This document shows positions 34,922-44,239 of a stretch of DNA of 64,000 bases, piece after piece. The position numbers and the translations under genes are program-made. This DNA comes from Jeotgalibacillus proteolyticus (GTDB lineage: Bacteria; Bacillota; Bacilli; Bacillales; Jeotgalibacillaceae). The first letter of the stretch is position 1; each line of letters begins with the position of its first letter. The notes under the pieces are model-generated. The model did not search any database, was not told where the DNA came from, and saw only the letters and a program-made list of their open reading frames with translations. The DNA lies in the NCBI RefSeq assembly GCF_002926065.1, contig NZ_PREZ01000001.1:496001-560000 (forward strand). The letters are read 5' to 3'.

Positions 34922-35388
34922 TAGCCGATCACTCCAAAGTGGATTAGCAAAGTTTTGATAAGACCGAGAAAAAAGGCTGCCGCAACACCAAATACAATGA
35001 CAGAGCCCGCGAGCTTAAACATATTGCCTCCAACACCTAAAACAAGACCCTCTGTTCTATGTTCAATCGCTGCACTGATTACCGCATTGCCAAACCCCGT
35101 CACAGGAACTGCACTTCCTGCACCGGCATATTGCCCTAACCGGTCATAAACACCAAATCCCGTTAAAAGCATAGCAAAAAAGATCATGACCGACACAGAC
35201 GGATTACCTGCAGTCTGCTCTGTAAACGGAAAATAGGTTATAAAGAAAATGGTGACTGCCTGTCCGATCATGCAAATAACTCCTCCTACCCAGAAGGCTT
35301 TGAGGCAATTGATTAAAACGGGTCTTTTTTTATCGTGAGCATCAACGAGCTTCTGGTATGCTTGTTGTTTTTCAGTTTTTTTCTTCAT
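34921..35388 (-). CDS. spoVAC: Stage V sporulation protein AC
   Basis: 155-residue integral membrane protein with a charged N-terminal helix and the signature GAGSAVPVTGFGNAVISAAIEHRTEG (about 88-113). SpoVAC is the mechanosensitive part of the DPA channel in B. subtilis. It follows the YhcN-like lipoprotein gene by twelve bases. Confidence 0.94.
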   Translation of the reverse strand: MKKKTEKQQAYQKLVDAHDKKRPVLINCLKAFWVGGVICMIGQAVTIFFITYFPFTEQTAGNPSVSVMIFFAMLLTGFGVYDRLGQYAGAGSAVPVTGFGNAVISAAIEHRTEGLVLGVGGNMFKLAGSVIVFGVAAAFFLGLIKTLLIHFGVIG

Positions 35389-35400
35389 TGGTACCCCCCC

Positions 35401-35832
35401 TTACGTCATCTCATTTTTGAGTTTGACGATTTTATCTAATTTTTTTTCCGCTTCTTCTTTTGTGACCTCATTATTTTTCCATTTTGTCATTAACTTATGG
35501 GATTCCAAAAAGATTTTATAATCACTTGATAGATCCACTGTTTTGTCCGGATACTTTTCTTGCAGCCATTTTTCGAGTTTTTTCTCAATCGATTTCATTT
35601 TAAATCTGTTCAGATGATGCACTTTATAGCTGACAAGAATTTGGTCCTCTGCCGCAATGACAATGGTGTCATATAATTCTTCCGTTTTTTCCACGTGGTC
35701 TTTTATGGTTGTTACCATATCCTGATGTCCATCATGAATAACCATGTCAGCAGTGCCTACCTCCTGAAATAACGCACATCCGCTCAATAACATAAGCAAT
35801 AGTAAGGTTAAGCACCTTTGGAAACCTTTCAT
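35401..35832 (-). CDS. YhcN/YlaJ family sporulation lipoprotein
   Basis: 143-residue lipoprotein: signal peptide and lipobox LLSGC at residues 15-19, then a YhcN/YlaJ domain with a conserved YDTIVIAAEDQILVSYKV stretch and a charged helical tail. First gene of an operon with spoVAC, spoVAD and spoVAE, an arrangement I associate with the extra spoVA operons of heat-resistant spores. The ribosome site is GAGGG. Confidence 0.82.
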   Translation of the reverse strand: MKGFQRCLTLLLLMLLSGCALFQEVGTADMVIHDGHQDMVTTIKDHVEKTEELYDTIVIAAEDQILVSYKVHHLNRFKMKSIEKKLEKWLQEKYPDKTVDLSSDYKIFLESHKLMTKWKNNEVTKEEAEKKLDKIVKLKNEMT

Positions 35833-35990
35833 AAGTGATCCCTCATTTTCATTTAAATATCTTCATCTTTTATAGCTTGCGACAGATATTAATTTTTATG
35901 CTTAATTTGAAAAAACCCGGCAAATGACTATTCCGGCAGATGTAGTGCTGAATACTTTATATAGAATCCATGAAAAAGGAGGAGAAAATA

Positions 35991-36509
35991 ATGAGCTGTT
36001 GTGGAAAAAGAGATGATGATGTTTTAGGGAGTTCTAGAGGATGCGTATGCGAGGTGGTACGCGCTATAAAAGACATTCAGGATAACGCTGTAGAAGAAGA
36101 GTGCCGCCCATGTCTAACTAGCTGCTTTCTTGAGCCGCTGGGGGATTTAACAGCCCCTTCACGCAGAAAACCTGCTGATACAAGGGTTTTTGTTTTAAAG
36201 ACAAAAGACGGATCACCTTTCCATGCATTTTTTCGCGATGGAGATAGATATGATCACGATTGTGTTTCTATCTTCTTCCGTGTAGAAGAAATATTTGACA
36301 ATTGCTGTGCAACCCTGCGTGTACTTGAACCAAAAGATAAAGACCACAAGGAAGTTGACCTGCTTAGTGATTGTGGAACGAAAATTAAATTAAGCAAAAT
36401 TTGCAAAGTATTTAATTTCGAGTCTACTGATAGCTGTATTACAGTTGACCTTAACTGTTTCTGTGCTGTACAGTGCATCAAAGACGTCTTTCTTGGAATT
36501 TGCGACTAA
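35991..36509 (+). CDS. cotZ: CotY/CotZ family spore coat protein
   Basis: 172-residue cysteine-rich outer coat/crust protein. MSCCGKRDDD at the start, CECRPC-type clusters, and a C-terminal LSKICKVFNFESTDSCITVDLNCFCA match the CotY/CotZ/ExsY group that forms disulfide-linked two-dimensional crust sheets. The ATG at 35991 follows AAGGAGGAG; the upstream ATG at 35970 has no ribosome site. It is convergent with cotO. Confidence 0.9.
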   Translation: MSCCGKRDDDVLGSSRGCVCEVVRAIKDIQDNAVEEECRPCLTSCFLEPLGDLTAPSRRKPADTRVFVLKTKDGSPFHAFFRDGDRYDHDCVSIFFRVEEIFDNCCATLRVLEPKDKDHKEVDLLSDCGTKIKLSKICKVFNFESTDSCITVDLNCFCAVQCIKDVFLGICD

Positions 36510-36614
36510 GGATGAAGTGACCCCCTGGATCCATTTCTGATTTTAAATACGGTAGGGCTGTTTTAAAAGCATGTGCAGGCAATTAACTGCATCCTTAGGA
36601 TCTTTCTCAAAATA

Positions 36615-36650
36615 AATACCGCTCTGCTGAATAAGCAGAGCGGCTTTTTT
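36615..36650 (+). terminator. cotZ terminator
   Basis: Perfect 10-base GC-rich stem CCGCTCTGCT / AGCAGAGCGG with loop GAATA, then CTTTTTT. The tail touches the cotO stop on the other strand. Confidence 0.9.
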
Positions 36651-37200
36651 AGCTAATAAATATATTGACTAACTCATTCTTATTCCGCTCAACAATCTCC
36701 CCATTTGTTGAAGAAATGACAAGTTCATTATCTTCAACCTTCTTTAAAATCCCTCTGACATGTGTCTGATCCTGAAATACAAATTGGCTGTAAAAAGGAG
36801 CCTGATTACCGATAAAAGGGACTAGATATTCAAGTCGTTCATCGACATTCATATCTTTGAAGGCCTTAACGGGCTTAAAGCGCTCGGTTGGACTCAGCTT
36901 TACCTTACTTTCAGCAGATTCTTTTACTTCTTCACGTTTTTCATCAGGAGGGCTGTTCTTTCCAGCTGCTTTATCTATTATCATCTGCTTTGCCTCCTCT
37001 TCCAGATAGCCCAGAGGAGTCATACTGAAATTTCTTTTAGGTTTCTTTTTTTGGGCAGACTTTTTAGCTTCCTTTTCTCTTTCTTTTGTTTGGCTCGTTT
37101 GGTATACCTGCTGCATAGAAGGCTTTTCACAATGAAAGGCAGGCTGATCAATGTATAGTAAGGGGCTGTGATTTTTGTTTTTATCTTCATTTTTAGTCAT
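36649..37200 (-). CDS. cotO: Spore coat protein CotO
   Basis: 183-residue CotO, a coat morphogenetic protein acting downstream of CotH. The N-terminus has SPLLYIDQPAF and SMQQVYQTSQT; the C-terminus has FKDMNVDERLEYLVPF and a small beta-rich domain. A long Lys/Glu-rich low-complexity stretch joins them. Position between fabI and cotZ matches B. subtilis. Confidence 0.85.
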   Translation of the reverse strand: MTKNEDKNKNHSPLLYIDQPAFHCEKPSMQQVYQTSQTKEREKEAKKSAQKKKPKRNFSMTPLGYLEEEAKQMIIDKAAGKNSPPDEKREEVKESAESKVKLSPTERFKPVKAFKDMNVDERLEYLVPFIGNQAPFYSQFVFQDQTHVRGILKKVEDNELVISSTNGEIVERNKNELVNIFIS

Positions 37201-37267
37201 AATAAATCCCCTTTCTCCTTATGGTTGATTAAGTATATGGTCATTCAGCTTAAAAATGATTACAAAA

Positions 37268-37316
37268 ATAAAAAAGACTGATTAAAGGTCCTCTTGACCC
37301 TTAACCAGTCTTTTTT
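37268..37316. terminator. fabI terminator
   Basis: AAAAAGACTG...CAGTCTTTTT stem with further inner pairing, A/T tracts on both sides, ending seven bases past the fabI stop. Confidence 0.8.
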
Positions 37317-37322
37317 GCTGAA

Positions 37323-38096
37323 TTACCCTACGATATGATAGCCGGAATCAACATGAATATTTTCTCCGGTAACCCCACGGGAATAATCGCTTAATAAAAA
37401 TACGGCCGTATCTCCTACTTCTTCAGGAGTTGTGTTTTTACGCAGCGGTGCTTTTTCTTCGATTTCCTTCAGGATAGAATTAAAATCACCGATTCCTTTT
37501 GCAGACAATGTTCTAATTGGGCCTGCAGAAATGGAATTAACTCGTATTCCATCCTTGCCTAAATCTCCAGCCAAATAACGGACACTAGCTTCCAAGGAAG
37601 CCTTAGCCACACCCATAACATTGTAATTTTGAAGGATGCGCTCTCCTCCAAGATAAGTCAGTGTAAGAATACTTCCGCCTTCTGTCATCAGTTTTCTTGC
37701 TTCCTTTGAGACAGCTGTTAGAGAATATGAGCTGATGTTATGCGCAAGCAGAAAATTATCCCTGTTTGTATTCAGGTATTCTCCCTGCAGATCCTCTTTT
37801 TCTGCAAAAGCGATACAATGAGCCAGACCGTGAATGGTTCCTACTTCTTTTTGAATGGTTTCAAAGCACGTCTTGATGTCCTCATCATTTGTTACATCAC
37901 ATGGCAATACATGTTTATGACTCCCTTCAAGTGAATCAGCAAGCTCTCTTACTGACTTTTCAAAACGTTCCCCAGCATATGTAAAAATAATAGTTGCTCC
38001 GGCTTTGTCTAAAGAGCGGGCAATTCCCCAAGCAATACTGCGTTTATTTGCTACACCCATCACAACAAATGTTTTTCCCTCTAAAGAAAGTGACAT
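37323..38096 (-). CDS. fabI: Enoyl-ACP reductase FabI
   Basis: 257-residue NADH/NADPH-dependent enoyl-ACP reductase for the last step of fatty-acid elongation. GVANKRSIAWGIA is the modified Rossmann motif near residue 14; the active-site Tyr-Lys set is in YLGG and YNVMGVAK (about 148-164). It is a single-gene unit with a FapR operator upstream and an AGGAGG ribosome site. Confidence 0.96.
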   Translation of the reverse strand: MSLSLEGKTFVVMGVANKRSIAWGIARSLDKAGATIIFTYAGERFEKSVRELADSLEGSHKHVLPCDVTNDEDIKTCFETIQKEVGTIHGLAHCIAFAEKEDLQGEYLNTNRDNFLLAHNISSYSLTAVSKEARKLMTEGGSILTLTYLGGERILQNYNVMGVAKASLEASVRYLAGDLGKDGIRVNSISAGPIRTLSAKGIGDFNSILKEIEEKAPLRKNTTPEEVGDTAVFLLSDYSRGVTGENIHVDSGYHIVG

Positions 38097-38126
38097 ATTC
38101 TGATCCTCCTGATTTATAACAAGTTA

Positions 38127-38143
38127 TTAGTACCTGATACTAA
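38127..38143. promoter_or_regulatory. FapR operator upstream of fabI
   Basis: TTAGTACCTGATACTAA is an exact match to the FapR consensus TTAGTACCTGRTACTAA. It lies 31 bases before the fabI start. FapR represses fatty-acid and phospholipid genes and is released by malonyl-CoA. Confidence 0.92.
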
Positions 38144-38180
38144 CTTATCACGTTTGACTAAAACAAGCAATCACAAAAAA

Positions 38181-38372
38181 GGGGGTGAGACAAATGTGTC
38201 TCATCCTCTTAAACCCGGTTCACTGCGCTTCAGGGGGACGCTTTCCGCGGGACGGGGCCCTTCGCTAACTTGCTAGCGCAAGTGAATCTCAAGCTCCCGC
38301 TTCATCCCGCAGGAGTCGCCCCCTTCCGCTACGTTCACCTCACGTTAATAAAATAATCTTTTGTCCCAGCCT
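38181..38372. repeat. Dispersed intergenic repeat, full-length copy
   Basis: Begins with a hairpin (GGGTGAGACA, loop AATG, TGTCTCATCC), then a GC-rich body (GGTTCACTGCGCTTCAGGGG onward to CACCTCACGTTAATAA) and ends in TGTCCCAGCCT, partly complementary to the start. It fills the fabI-mgtE gap and has two degraded relatives in this window (about 46.8 and 62.1 kb). No open frame. Its body is richer in G and C than the surroundings. Confidence 0.75.
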
Positions 38373-38378
38373 GCCACT

Positions 38379-39758
38379 CTAAACTAAATAACTCATAAAT
38401 GTGGTCGCAATGCCAAAATAAATAAGAATACTGAAAATATCGTTGATTGTAGTAATAAATGGACCGGAGGCAACAGCCGGGTCAATGTTAAACCGGTGCA
38501 TGATTAATGGAACAAGAGAGCCGGCTATAGTAGCAACAATTAATGAGGCTAAAATTGAAACGCCAACGAGGAGCCCTAAAAATAGCGAGCTCTTCCAAAC
38601 ATACACAATTCCAATGACTATGATCCCGCATGTCGTTCCGGTGATCAGTCCCGTTCCTGCTTCTCTTAAAATGAGTCTCCATTTACTTTCATCCTCTATG
38701 TCCCCGGTTGCAATACTGCGGATGGCAACAGCGAGTGCCTGCGTTCCTGTATTACCTGCCATTCCGGCAATAAGAGGGATAAAAACAGCTAAAATTGCTA
38801 CCTGTTCAAGTGTGGCTTCAAAACGGCCGATCAGATTGGCTGTCAGCATTCCAAGAAAAAGAAGCGCGATCAGCCAAGGCAGGCGTTTTTTTGCTGCACC
38901 AAAAGGAGTACGGTCTCTTGAGTCCATATCTGATATCCCGGCCAGCTTGGAGTAATCGTCAGACGCTTCTTCTTCCAAAACATCCATAATATCATCGACC
39001 GTAATGATTCCTAGCAGATGATCTTGAAAATCGACTACCGGCAGTGCTAAGAAGTCATAATCCTTCATTGTTCTGGCAACTTCCTCCTGGTCCTGCCCAA
39101 CAGAAACAGAAACCACCCGATCAGACATAATTTCTTTAATTAATGAATCCTCATCAGCTGTAATAATGTCTCTTAAAGAAACAACACCTGATAATTTTTG
39201 CTCTTCATTAATAACAAAGGTATAGTAGATTGTTTCTGCACTCGGTGCTTTATTTCTTAGGATCGCCATCGCTGAACGGACTGTGGAATGCTCCGGAATG
39301 GAAACAAATTCTGTGGTCATAATCGAACCGGCAGTATACTCCTCATAATGAAGTAAATCTTTTATTTCCTGAGCCGATGTTTTATTCATTATCGTTAAAT
39401 AACTGGCAACCTGATCTTTATTTAATTCATTCAATACATCGACAGCATCATCAGTATACATATTTGAGAGCATATCTGCTGCATACTGTGGATTCATTTG
39501 AGTTAAAATAGGTTCATATTCATCATCATCTGCATCGAGATTTTCAAAGATATCAGCCATTTCTTCAGGTGATAAAAATTCATAGATCCGTTCTCTTAAT
39601 TCCGGATCAAGACGTAAGTAAAATTGGGCACGGTCGTATGGGTGCAGGTTAAAATACTCTTCCCTGAACAAATCCAGCTCATGATTTAAAAGAGTACGAA
39701 CGAGCAGCTCCTCATCCAGCATGGTTTGTTCTTTATCATGATTTATTTCAGCCAACAC
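38379..39758 (-). CDS. mgtE: Magnesium transporter MgtE
   Basis: About 459-residue magnesium channel/transporter. N-terminal MgtE_N helical domain ([12 protein letters not shown]), a CBS pair ([16 protein letters not shown] and [21 protein letters not shown]) and a membrane part with [20 protein letters not shown] and [17 protein letters not shown]. The likely start is the GTG at 39758, seven bases after AGGAG; a GTG at 39764 is too close to that site. No magnesium riboswitch was found in the 120-base gap to prpE. Confidence 0.95.
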   Translation of the reverse strand: MLAEINHDKEQTMLDEELLVRTLLNHELDLFREEYFNLHPYDRAQFYLRLDPELRERIYEFLSPEEMADIFENLDADDDEYEPILTQMNPQYAADMLSNMYTDDAVDVLNELNKDQVASYLTIMNKTSAQEIKDLLHYEEYTAGSIMTTEFVSIPEHSTVRSAMAILRNKAPSAETIYYTFVINEEQKLSGVVSLRDIITADEDSLIKEIMSDRVVSVSVGQDQEEVARTMKDYDFLALPVVDFQDHLLGIITVDDIMDVLEEEASDDYSKLAGISDMDSRDRTPFGAAKKRLPWLIALLFLGMLTANLIGRFEATLEQVAILAVFIPLIAGMAGNTGTQALAVAIRSIATGDIEDESKWRLILREAGTGLITGTTCGIIVIGIVYVWKSSLFLGLLVGVSILASLIVATIAGSLVPLIMHRFNIDPAVASGPFITTINDIFSILIYFGIATTFMSYLV

Positions 39759-39883
39759 GTCCACTCTCCTTTCATTTTTGCAATAACCATCATAATACTA
39801 GCAGATTCAACAAAACTTGTCGCTTATTATTCTTCATTGTACATGGTAAAATCTCAATAACTAACAAACCCGGGAGGACTTTT

Positions 39884-40627
39884 ATGCAGATCGACATTAT
39901 CGGCGACATCCACGGCTGCCGTAAGGAATGGGTGCAGCTTACAGAAGAACTTGGCTACAAATGGAAAAACGGATATCCTGTTCACCCCAAGGGCAGAAAA
40001 CTGGGTTTTGTAGGGGATCTTACCGACAGAGGACCTGATTCCCTCGGAGTAATTGAAGATGTGTACCAGCTTTTTACACATGATGCTGCCTATTATGTTC
40101 CAGGTAATCACTGCAACAAGCTCTACCGCTACTTTAAAGGAAATAATGTAAAAATCACACACGGTCTTGAAACTACGGTGGCAGAGCTTGAACAGCTGGA
40201 TCTCGAGAAAAAAGAGATAGTTAAAAATAAATTCATGGAACTGTATGAAGAATCTCCGTTGTATCACGTGCTTGATAATGAAAAATTAGTGATCGCCCAT
40301 GCAGGCATAAGGCAGCAGGATATCGGTAAAATGAATAAGCGTATTCATTCCTTTGTATTGTACGGAGATACTACCGGTGAATTAAATGCAAAGGGTTTGC
40401 CTGTGCGCAGGGATTGGGCAATGGAATATGAGGGAAAAGCATGGGTGGTTTACGGTCATACCCCTGTTCACCACGCACGTTTTAAAAATAACAGCGTGAA
40501 TATTGATACTGGAGCAGTGTTTGGCAACCGTCTTTCTGCATTACGGTACCCTGAGATGGAGATTTTTTCTATAGATTCAGCAATGCCTTACATTGAGGAA
40601 AAATTTAGGGATGATGATTATAACTAA
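39884..40627 (+). CDS. prpE: Bis(5'-nucleosyl)-tetraphosphatase PrpE
   Basis: 247-residue metallophosphoesterase with GDIHG (near 7), [10 protein letters not shown] (near 46), GNHCNKL (near 75) and two later His motifs ([20 protein letters not shown]). In Bacillus, PrpE cleaves Ap4A-type dinucleotides and affects germination. The ribosome site is GGGAGGA. It is divergent from mgtE. Confidence 0.92.
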   Translation: MQIDIIGDIHGCRKEWVQLTEELGYKWKNGYPVHPKGRKLGFVGDLTDRGPDSLGVIEDVYQLFTHDAAYYVPGNHCNKLYRYFKGNNVKITHGLETTVAELEQLDLEKKEIVKNKFMELYEESPLYHVLDNEKLVIAHAGIRQQDIGKMNKRIHSFVLYGDTTGELNAKGLPVRRDWAMEYEGKAWVVYGHTPVHHARFKNNSVNIDTGAVFGNRLSALRYPEMEIFSIDSAMPYIEEKFRDDDYN

Positions 40628-40669
40628 GCTTAAAACCACATGGCTAAAAAGCCCTTCAAAAGCAGCCTG

Positions 40670-40700
40670 AAGCGCACCGTTTATAAGGGTGCGCTTTTTT
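40670..40700. terminator. prpE terminator
   Basis: 9-base stem AAGCGCACC / GGTGCGCTT with a 9-base loop and TTTTTT on the plus strand, ending at the stop of the convergent pseudouridine synthase gene. Confidence 0.88.
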
Positions 40701-41583
40701 ACTCTCCTAAAAGGATTTGCTGCATATCCTCAGGCAGTGGGGCTTCAAATACCATCTCTTCTTTTGTTAAGGGATGAAATAATTTCAGCTTCCTTGAATG
40801 AAGGGCCTGTCTCTTAATTAAATGCCTTTCGCCTCCGTACAGATCATCACCAACTATAGGATGGCCGCTATATGCTAAATGAACGCGAATCTGATGTGTT
40901 CTCCCTGTTTCTAATTTTAATTCGACTTCACTTATCCCGTTTTTGCTATCGGTTGTTTTGTAGTTTGTAATGGCTGTTTTCCCGTCAGGTCTTACTTCTC
41001 TTTCGATAATACTTGAACTCTTTCTTCCGATCGGGGCAGATATAGTTCCCGCCTCAGGCCTTAGATCACCGTGAATCAATGCAGTATATTTTCTTTGTAA
41101 AAGGTTTTGCTGCTGCTGCAGGCTAATGAGATGGTGGGCATGTGCATGCTTTGCCACCAGAATAAGACCGGAAGTATCCCGGTCAAGCCTGGTTGCGATA
41201 TGAATACCGCCGTAATGCCCCGATTTTTTGTACCTGCCGGCCAATGCATTTGCCAAGCTGCCAGATGGGTGCTCCCTTGACGGAATCGTATTCATATATG
41301 GTGGTTTATTTACGATAAGGATGGCTTCATCTTCATAGACGACAGCAAGGGGAATATCCTCATCGGCAAGAGTGCTGCTTATCATTTCTTTCGGAAAGAT
41401 TACTTTTACAAGATCCCCTTTTTTTAATTCTCTTCTTACCGTTGATTCTTGCCCATTTACTTCAATTTTCCCACCATCAAATTTTATGCTCGTTAACGAG
41501 CGCTTTGAAATCTGATGATTCATCAAAAACTCTCTTAATAATACCGGTTCTTCTACAATCCATTGCAGTGTAAAGTGATTCAT
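40699..41583 (-). CDS. yjbO: RluA-family pseudouridine synthase (YjbO)
   Basis: 294-residue RNA pseudouridine synthase. An N-terminal S4-like region (SLTSIKFDGGKIEVNG) precedes the catalytic domain, with the key Asp in IATRLDRDTSGLILVAKHA (near 131) and LKLETGRTHQIRVHLAYSGHPIVGD near 225. The exact target uridine in RNA is not deducible. It follows the NAD kinase gene by five bases. Confidence 0.93.
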   Translation of the reverse strand: MNHFTLQWIVEEPVLLREFLMNHQISKRSLTSIKFDGGKIEVNGQESTVRRELKKGDLVKVIFPKEMISSTLADEDIPLAVVYEDEAILIVNKPPYMNTIPSREHPSGSLANALAGRYKKSGHYGGIHIATRLDRDTSGLILVAKHAHAHHLISLQQQQNLLQRKYTALIHGDLRPEAGTISAPIGRKSSSIIEREVRPDGKTAITNYKTTDSKNGISEVELKLETGRTHQIRVHLAYSGHPIVGDDLYGGERHLIKRQALHSRKLKLFHPLTKEEMVFEAPLPEDMQQILLGE

Positions 41584-41588
41584 TACGA

Positions 41589-42383
41589 CTATCCGTCAAT
41601 AAATGAATCGTGTACTCTTTTCCAAAACGGAAAAGGCCTGTAGCGGGCAAAGCGGATTTTTTCATCAGCAACACGGTATTGAATGGATTTAACATCTTTA
41701 TGCACAAGTGTTAAATGATCGATCGTAATGAGGAAATCTGTCCGGTTTACAGGTTTCAGCATACATGTATGGTGAGCAGGCATAATCAATGGAGAGCCAA
41801 CTGTCCGGAAAACCCGGTTATTAATAGATGCCATTTCAGCAAGCTGGATTGAAGGCAAAGAAGGATGGATAATAGCTCCTCCAAGTGCTTTGTTATAGGC
41901 AGTACTGCCTGAAGGTGTTGACAGGCACAGTCCGTCTCCTCTGAAGATTTCAAAATGCTGACCTCTGATTTCCACATCCATTACGAGTGTACCGTCTACG
42001 CTTTTAACGGTTGACTCATTTAAAGCAAGGTATCTTGTTTCACGCCCCCCGCTTTTATAACGGATAATGGCCTCAATTAAAGGATATTCGATAATTTGAT
42101 AGGGTGTTTTGGCAATTGCTATCACAAGCTTTTCTATTTCATCAGGCACCCAGTCTGCATAAAAACCAAGATGGCCGGTATGAACGCCGACAAAAGCAGT
42201 TTTAGACAACCGGGAGCTGTATCGGTGAAAAGCATACAGCAGGGTCCCGTCTCCACCAACCGAAATGACGATTTCAGGTTCTTCTTCATCATACTCAAGA
42301 TTAAAGTCCTTTAAATAAGATCTCATCTTATGCATCAGTGCATTTGATTTTGCGTCACCCTTTGAAGTAATAGCAAATTTCAC
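41589..42383 (-). CDS. nadK: NAD kinase
   Basis: 264-residue ATP-NAD kinase producing NADP. The diacylglycerol-kinase-like [11 protein letters not shown] (near 42) and the ALNESTVKS and [16 protein letters not shown] motifs are present. The GTG at 42383 was chosen because GAGGAGG lies eight bases upstream and the protein then begins [10 protein letters not shown], as in Bacillus NadK; a longer ATG reading to 42413 overlaps the ribosome site. Middle gene of yjbM-nadK-yjbO. Confidence 0.94.
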   Translation of the reverse strand: MKFAITSKGDAKSNALMHKMRSYLKDFNLEYDEEEPEIVISVGGDGTLLYAFHRYSSRLSKTAFVGVHTGHLGFYADWVPDEIEKLVIAIAKTPYQIIEYPLIEAIIRYKSGGRETRYLALNESTVKSVDGTLVMDVEIRGQHFEIFRGDGLCLSTPSGSTAYNKALGGAIIHPSLPSIQLAEMASINNRVFRTVGSPLIMPAHHTCMLKPVNRTDFLITIDHLTLVHKDVKSIQYRVADEKIRFARYRPFPFWKRVHDSFIDG

Positions 42384-42396
42384 GCGGAGCTCCTCC

Positions 42397-43080
42397 TCAT
42401 CCCTGACGGTCATTATAGTTTTTTCTGCGGCTCGACCGCTCTTTTCGCTTATCCTTTATCTGATCTTCCTTTTTTTCTTGAAAAAATGCCTGGGCTTCCT
42501 GAATTTCCTCCCTGATTTCTGACATTTCTTCATCAAGTCTGAAGGCAGCTTCAGCAGCCCGCTGAAGACGATCCTGTATTTGGGCAGGGAACTGGCCCTG
42601 ATACTTGTAATTTAAAGAATGCTCAACTGTTGCCCAAAAATTCATGGCGAGTGTACGAATCTGAATTTCAGCCAGGATCCGCTTCTCCCCGTTTAATGTT
42701 TCCACAGGATATTCGATAATAACATGATAAGAACGGTATCCGCTTCGCTTTTTATAAGAGATATAATCCTTTTCCTCAATAATATCAAAGTCGTTGCGCT
42801 GTCTAAGTAATTTCACTACTTTTTCAATATCGTCTACAAATTGGCACATCATGCGCAACCCCGCAATATCCTGCATTTCTGCAGCCAGCTTCTCTAAAGG
42901 AACCGACTTTTCACTGGCCTTATCCAGAATGCTTGCAATCGGCTTTACTCTGCCGGTGACAAATTCAATGGGCGAGTGGGTGTGCTGCAGTTGAAACTGG
43001 TGTCTCATCCCTTTTAATTTCACTTTTAATTCATCCACTGCTTGTTTATAAGGCTCTAAAAAAGCTTCCCAATGATTCAA
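42397..43080 (-). CDS. yjbM: Small alarmone synthetase YjbM/RelQ
   Basis: 227-residue single-domain GTP pyrophosphokinase making ppGpp/pppGpp. The synthetase core shows [48 protein letters not shown] and [24 protein letters not shown] long charged C-terminal helix (about 180-227) is the tetramerisation/regulatory part. The start codon is TTG at 43080 with AGAGGTG upstream. It shares an operon with nadK and yjbO. Confidence 0.95.
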   Translation of the reverse strand: MNHWEAFLEPYKQAVDELKVKLKGMRHQFQLQHTHSPIEFVTGRVKPIASILDKASEKSVPLEKLAAEMQDIAGLRMMCQFVDDIEKVVKLLRQRNDFDIIEEKDYISYKKRSGYRSYHVIIEYPVETLNGEKRILAEIQIRTLAMNFWATVEHSLNYKYQGQFPAQIQDRLQRAAEAAFRLDEEMSEIREEIQEAQAFFQEKKEDQIKDKRKERSSRRKNYNDRQG

Positions 43081-43126
43081 TCTCTATCACCTCTGGCTTT
43101 ATTGACATGCTATTCTTTGCAGGCTG

Positions 43127-43501
43127 TCAGGCTAGAAAAACGGCTTCAACCTTTTCAACCATCGCTTCCCCATAGTTGCTGTTTCCTTCTATATTAGAAA
43201 CTAAATACCCTATTTCATCCTCCAATTGAAGCAAAGGCATTTTGTTATCCCCAATCACGACGAAGATTTGAATGCCTTTATCCATTGCAGCCCTAATTTC
43301 CGGCCAGATAAAATCGGGTAAATATAAGTATGTATAATCATTACCTTCTTCTGCAAGATAAACAAAAGAAAGTTCATCTGAATCAACAATCATCTGCCCG
43401 CTTGGAGTCAGCCTGCCAATTTCAGCTGTTTGTTCCCCTTTTAGTATAAGTGTATCTTCTATTACTTCTGTTTTGTTTAACCAAACTTTTTTTCTATTCA
43501 A
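43127..43501 (-). CDS. yjbL: UPF0738 family protein YjbL
   Basis: 124-residue protein of the UPF0738 (YjbL) family, with a beta-rich YLYLPDFIWPEIRAAMDKG segment. A longer reading to 43582 exists, but the TTG at 43501 has AGGGAG eight bases upstream and yields the family length. It is divergent from yjbK and precedes yjbM on the same strand. Function unknown. Confidence 0.8.
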   Translation of the reverse strand: MNRKKVWLNKTEVIEDTLILKGEQTAEIGRLTPSGQMIVDSDELSFVYLAEEGNDYTYLYLPDFIWPEIRAAMDKGIQIFVVIGDNKMPLLQLEDEIGYLVSNIEGNSNYGEAMVEKVEAVFLA

Positions 43502-43572
43502 TGTGGTTTCTCCCTTCTGGCAATTCTCTCCCTTTATTCTATCATAAGCAGGCGTTTTCTTGCATATTGCCA

Positions 43573-43601
43573 TTGCAGTCAAAGTGAAAACCCCTGATAA
43601 T
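43573..43601 (+). promoter_or_regulatory. yjbK promoter
   Basis: TTGCAG (43573-43578), a 17-base spacer and GATAAT (43596-43601), placed about 17 bases before the AAAGGAG ribosome site of yjbK. Confidence 0.55.
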
Positions 43602-43633
43602 AGATAACATAAGCATTAAAGGAGCTGGTTGTC

Positions 43634-44221
43634 ATCTCTCAGGAAATAGAAATTGAATTTAAAAACTTACTGACAAAGGAACAGTATTTCGAACTTTTCA
43701 AGGCCTTTAGATGTGACGATAAAGAGGTGATGACCCAGGAAAATCATTACTTTGACACGCCTTCTTTTCACCTTAAAGGCCTTCGTTCTGCTCTCCGGAT
43801 CAGAGAGAAAAATGGCCGACATCAATTGACACTGAAACAGCCTGTAGAGGAAGGGATTCTTGAAACCCATCAGACCCTTGAGCAGGATACGGCAGAAAAA
43901 ATGTTAAATGGCGGCACTCTTGTTCGCGGAGAGATTTATGACATCCTTACATCACTGAAGGTTCCCGCAGAAAAAATCGTTCATTTCGGAAGCTTATCAA
44001 CAAATCGAATTGAATTTCCCTATCAGCAAGGACTTCTTGTGCTGGACCATAGCCGCTATTTATCAAAGGAGGATTATGAACTGGAATACGAAGCTGCAAG
44101 TTTTTCTGAAGGGCTTAAAGTCTTTAAAAAATTACTTTCGTCCTACAAAATAGACGAACAGAAAGCCGATAGTAAAATAGAGAGATTTTATACAGAAAAA
44201 ATGTGTCAGCTTAACCAATAA
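43634..44221 (+). CDS. yjbK: CYTH-domain protein YjbK with a non-canonical start
   Basis: CYTH (triphosphate tunnel metalloenzyme) protein of about 195 residues. The EIEIEFK segment at residues 4-10 is the ExExK motif that defines the family; HYFDTPSFHLKGLRSALRIREKNG, LTLKQP and ELEYEA follow. No ATG, GTG or TTG opens this frame before 43724, and starting there would delete the ExExK motif. AAAGGAG (43618-43624) is nine bases before an ATC at 43634, giving (M)SQEIEIEFKN. I therefore infer AUC initiation; a sequencing error at that codon is the alternative. Confidence 0.75.
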   Translation: MSQEIEIEFKNLLTKEQYFELFKAFRCDDKEVMTQENHYFDTPSFHLKGLRSALRIREKNGRHQLTLKQPVEEGILETHQTLEQDTAEKMLNGGTLVRGEIYDILTSLKVPAEKIVHFGSLSTNRIEFPYQQGLLVLDHSRYLSKEDYELEYEAASFSEGLKVFKKLLSSYKIDEQKADSKIERFYTEKMCQLNQ

Positions 44222-44239
44222 TAGAAAGGAGGCTTTGAT

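Noticed and set aside
39759-39883. Magnesium riboswitch upstream of mgtE
   Set aside because: The gap to the divergent prpE is too short and has no M-box elements.
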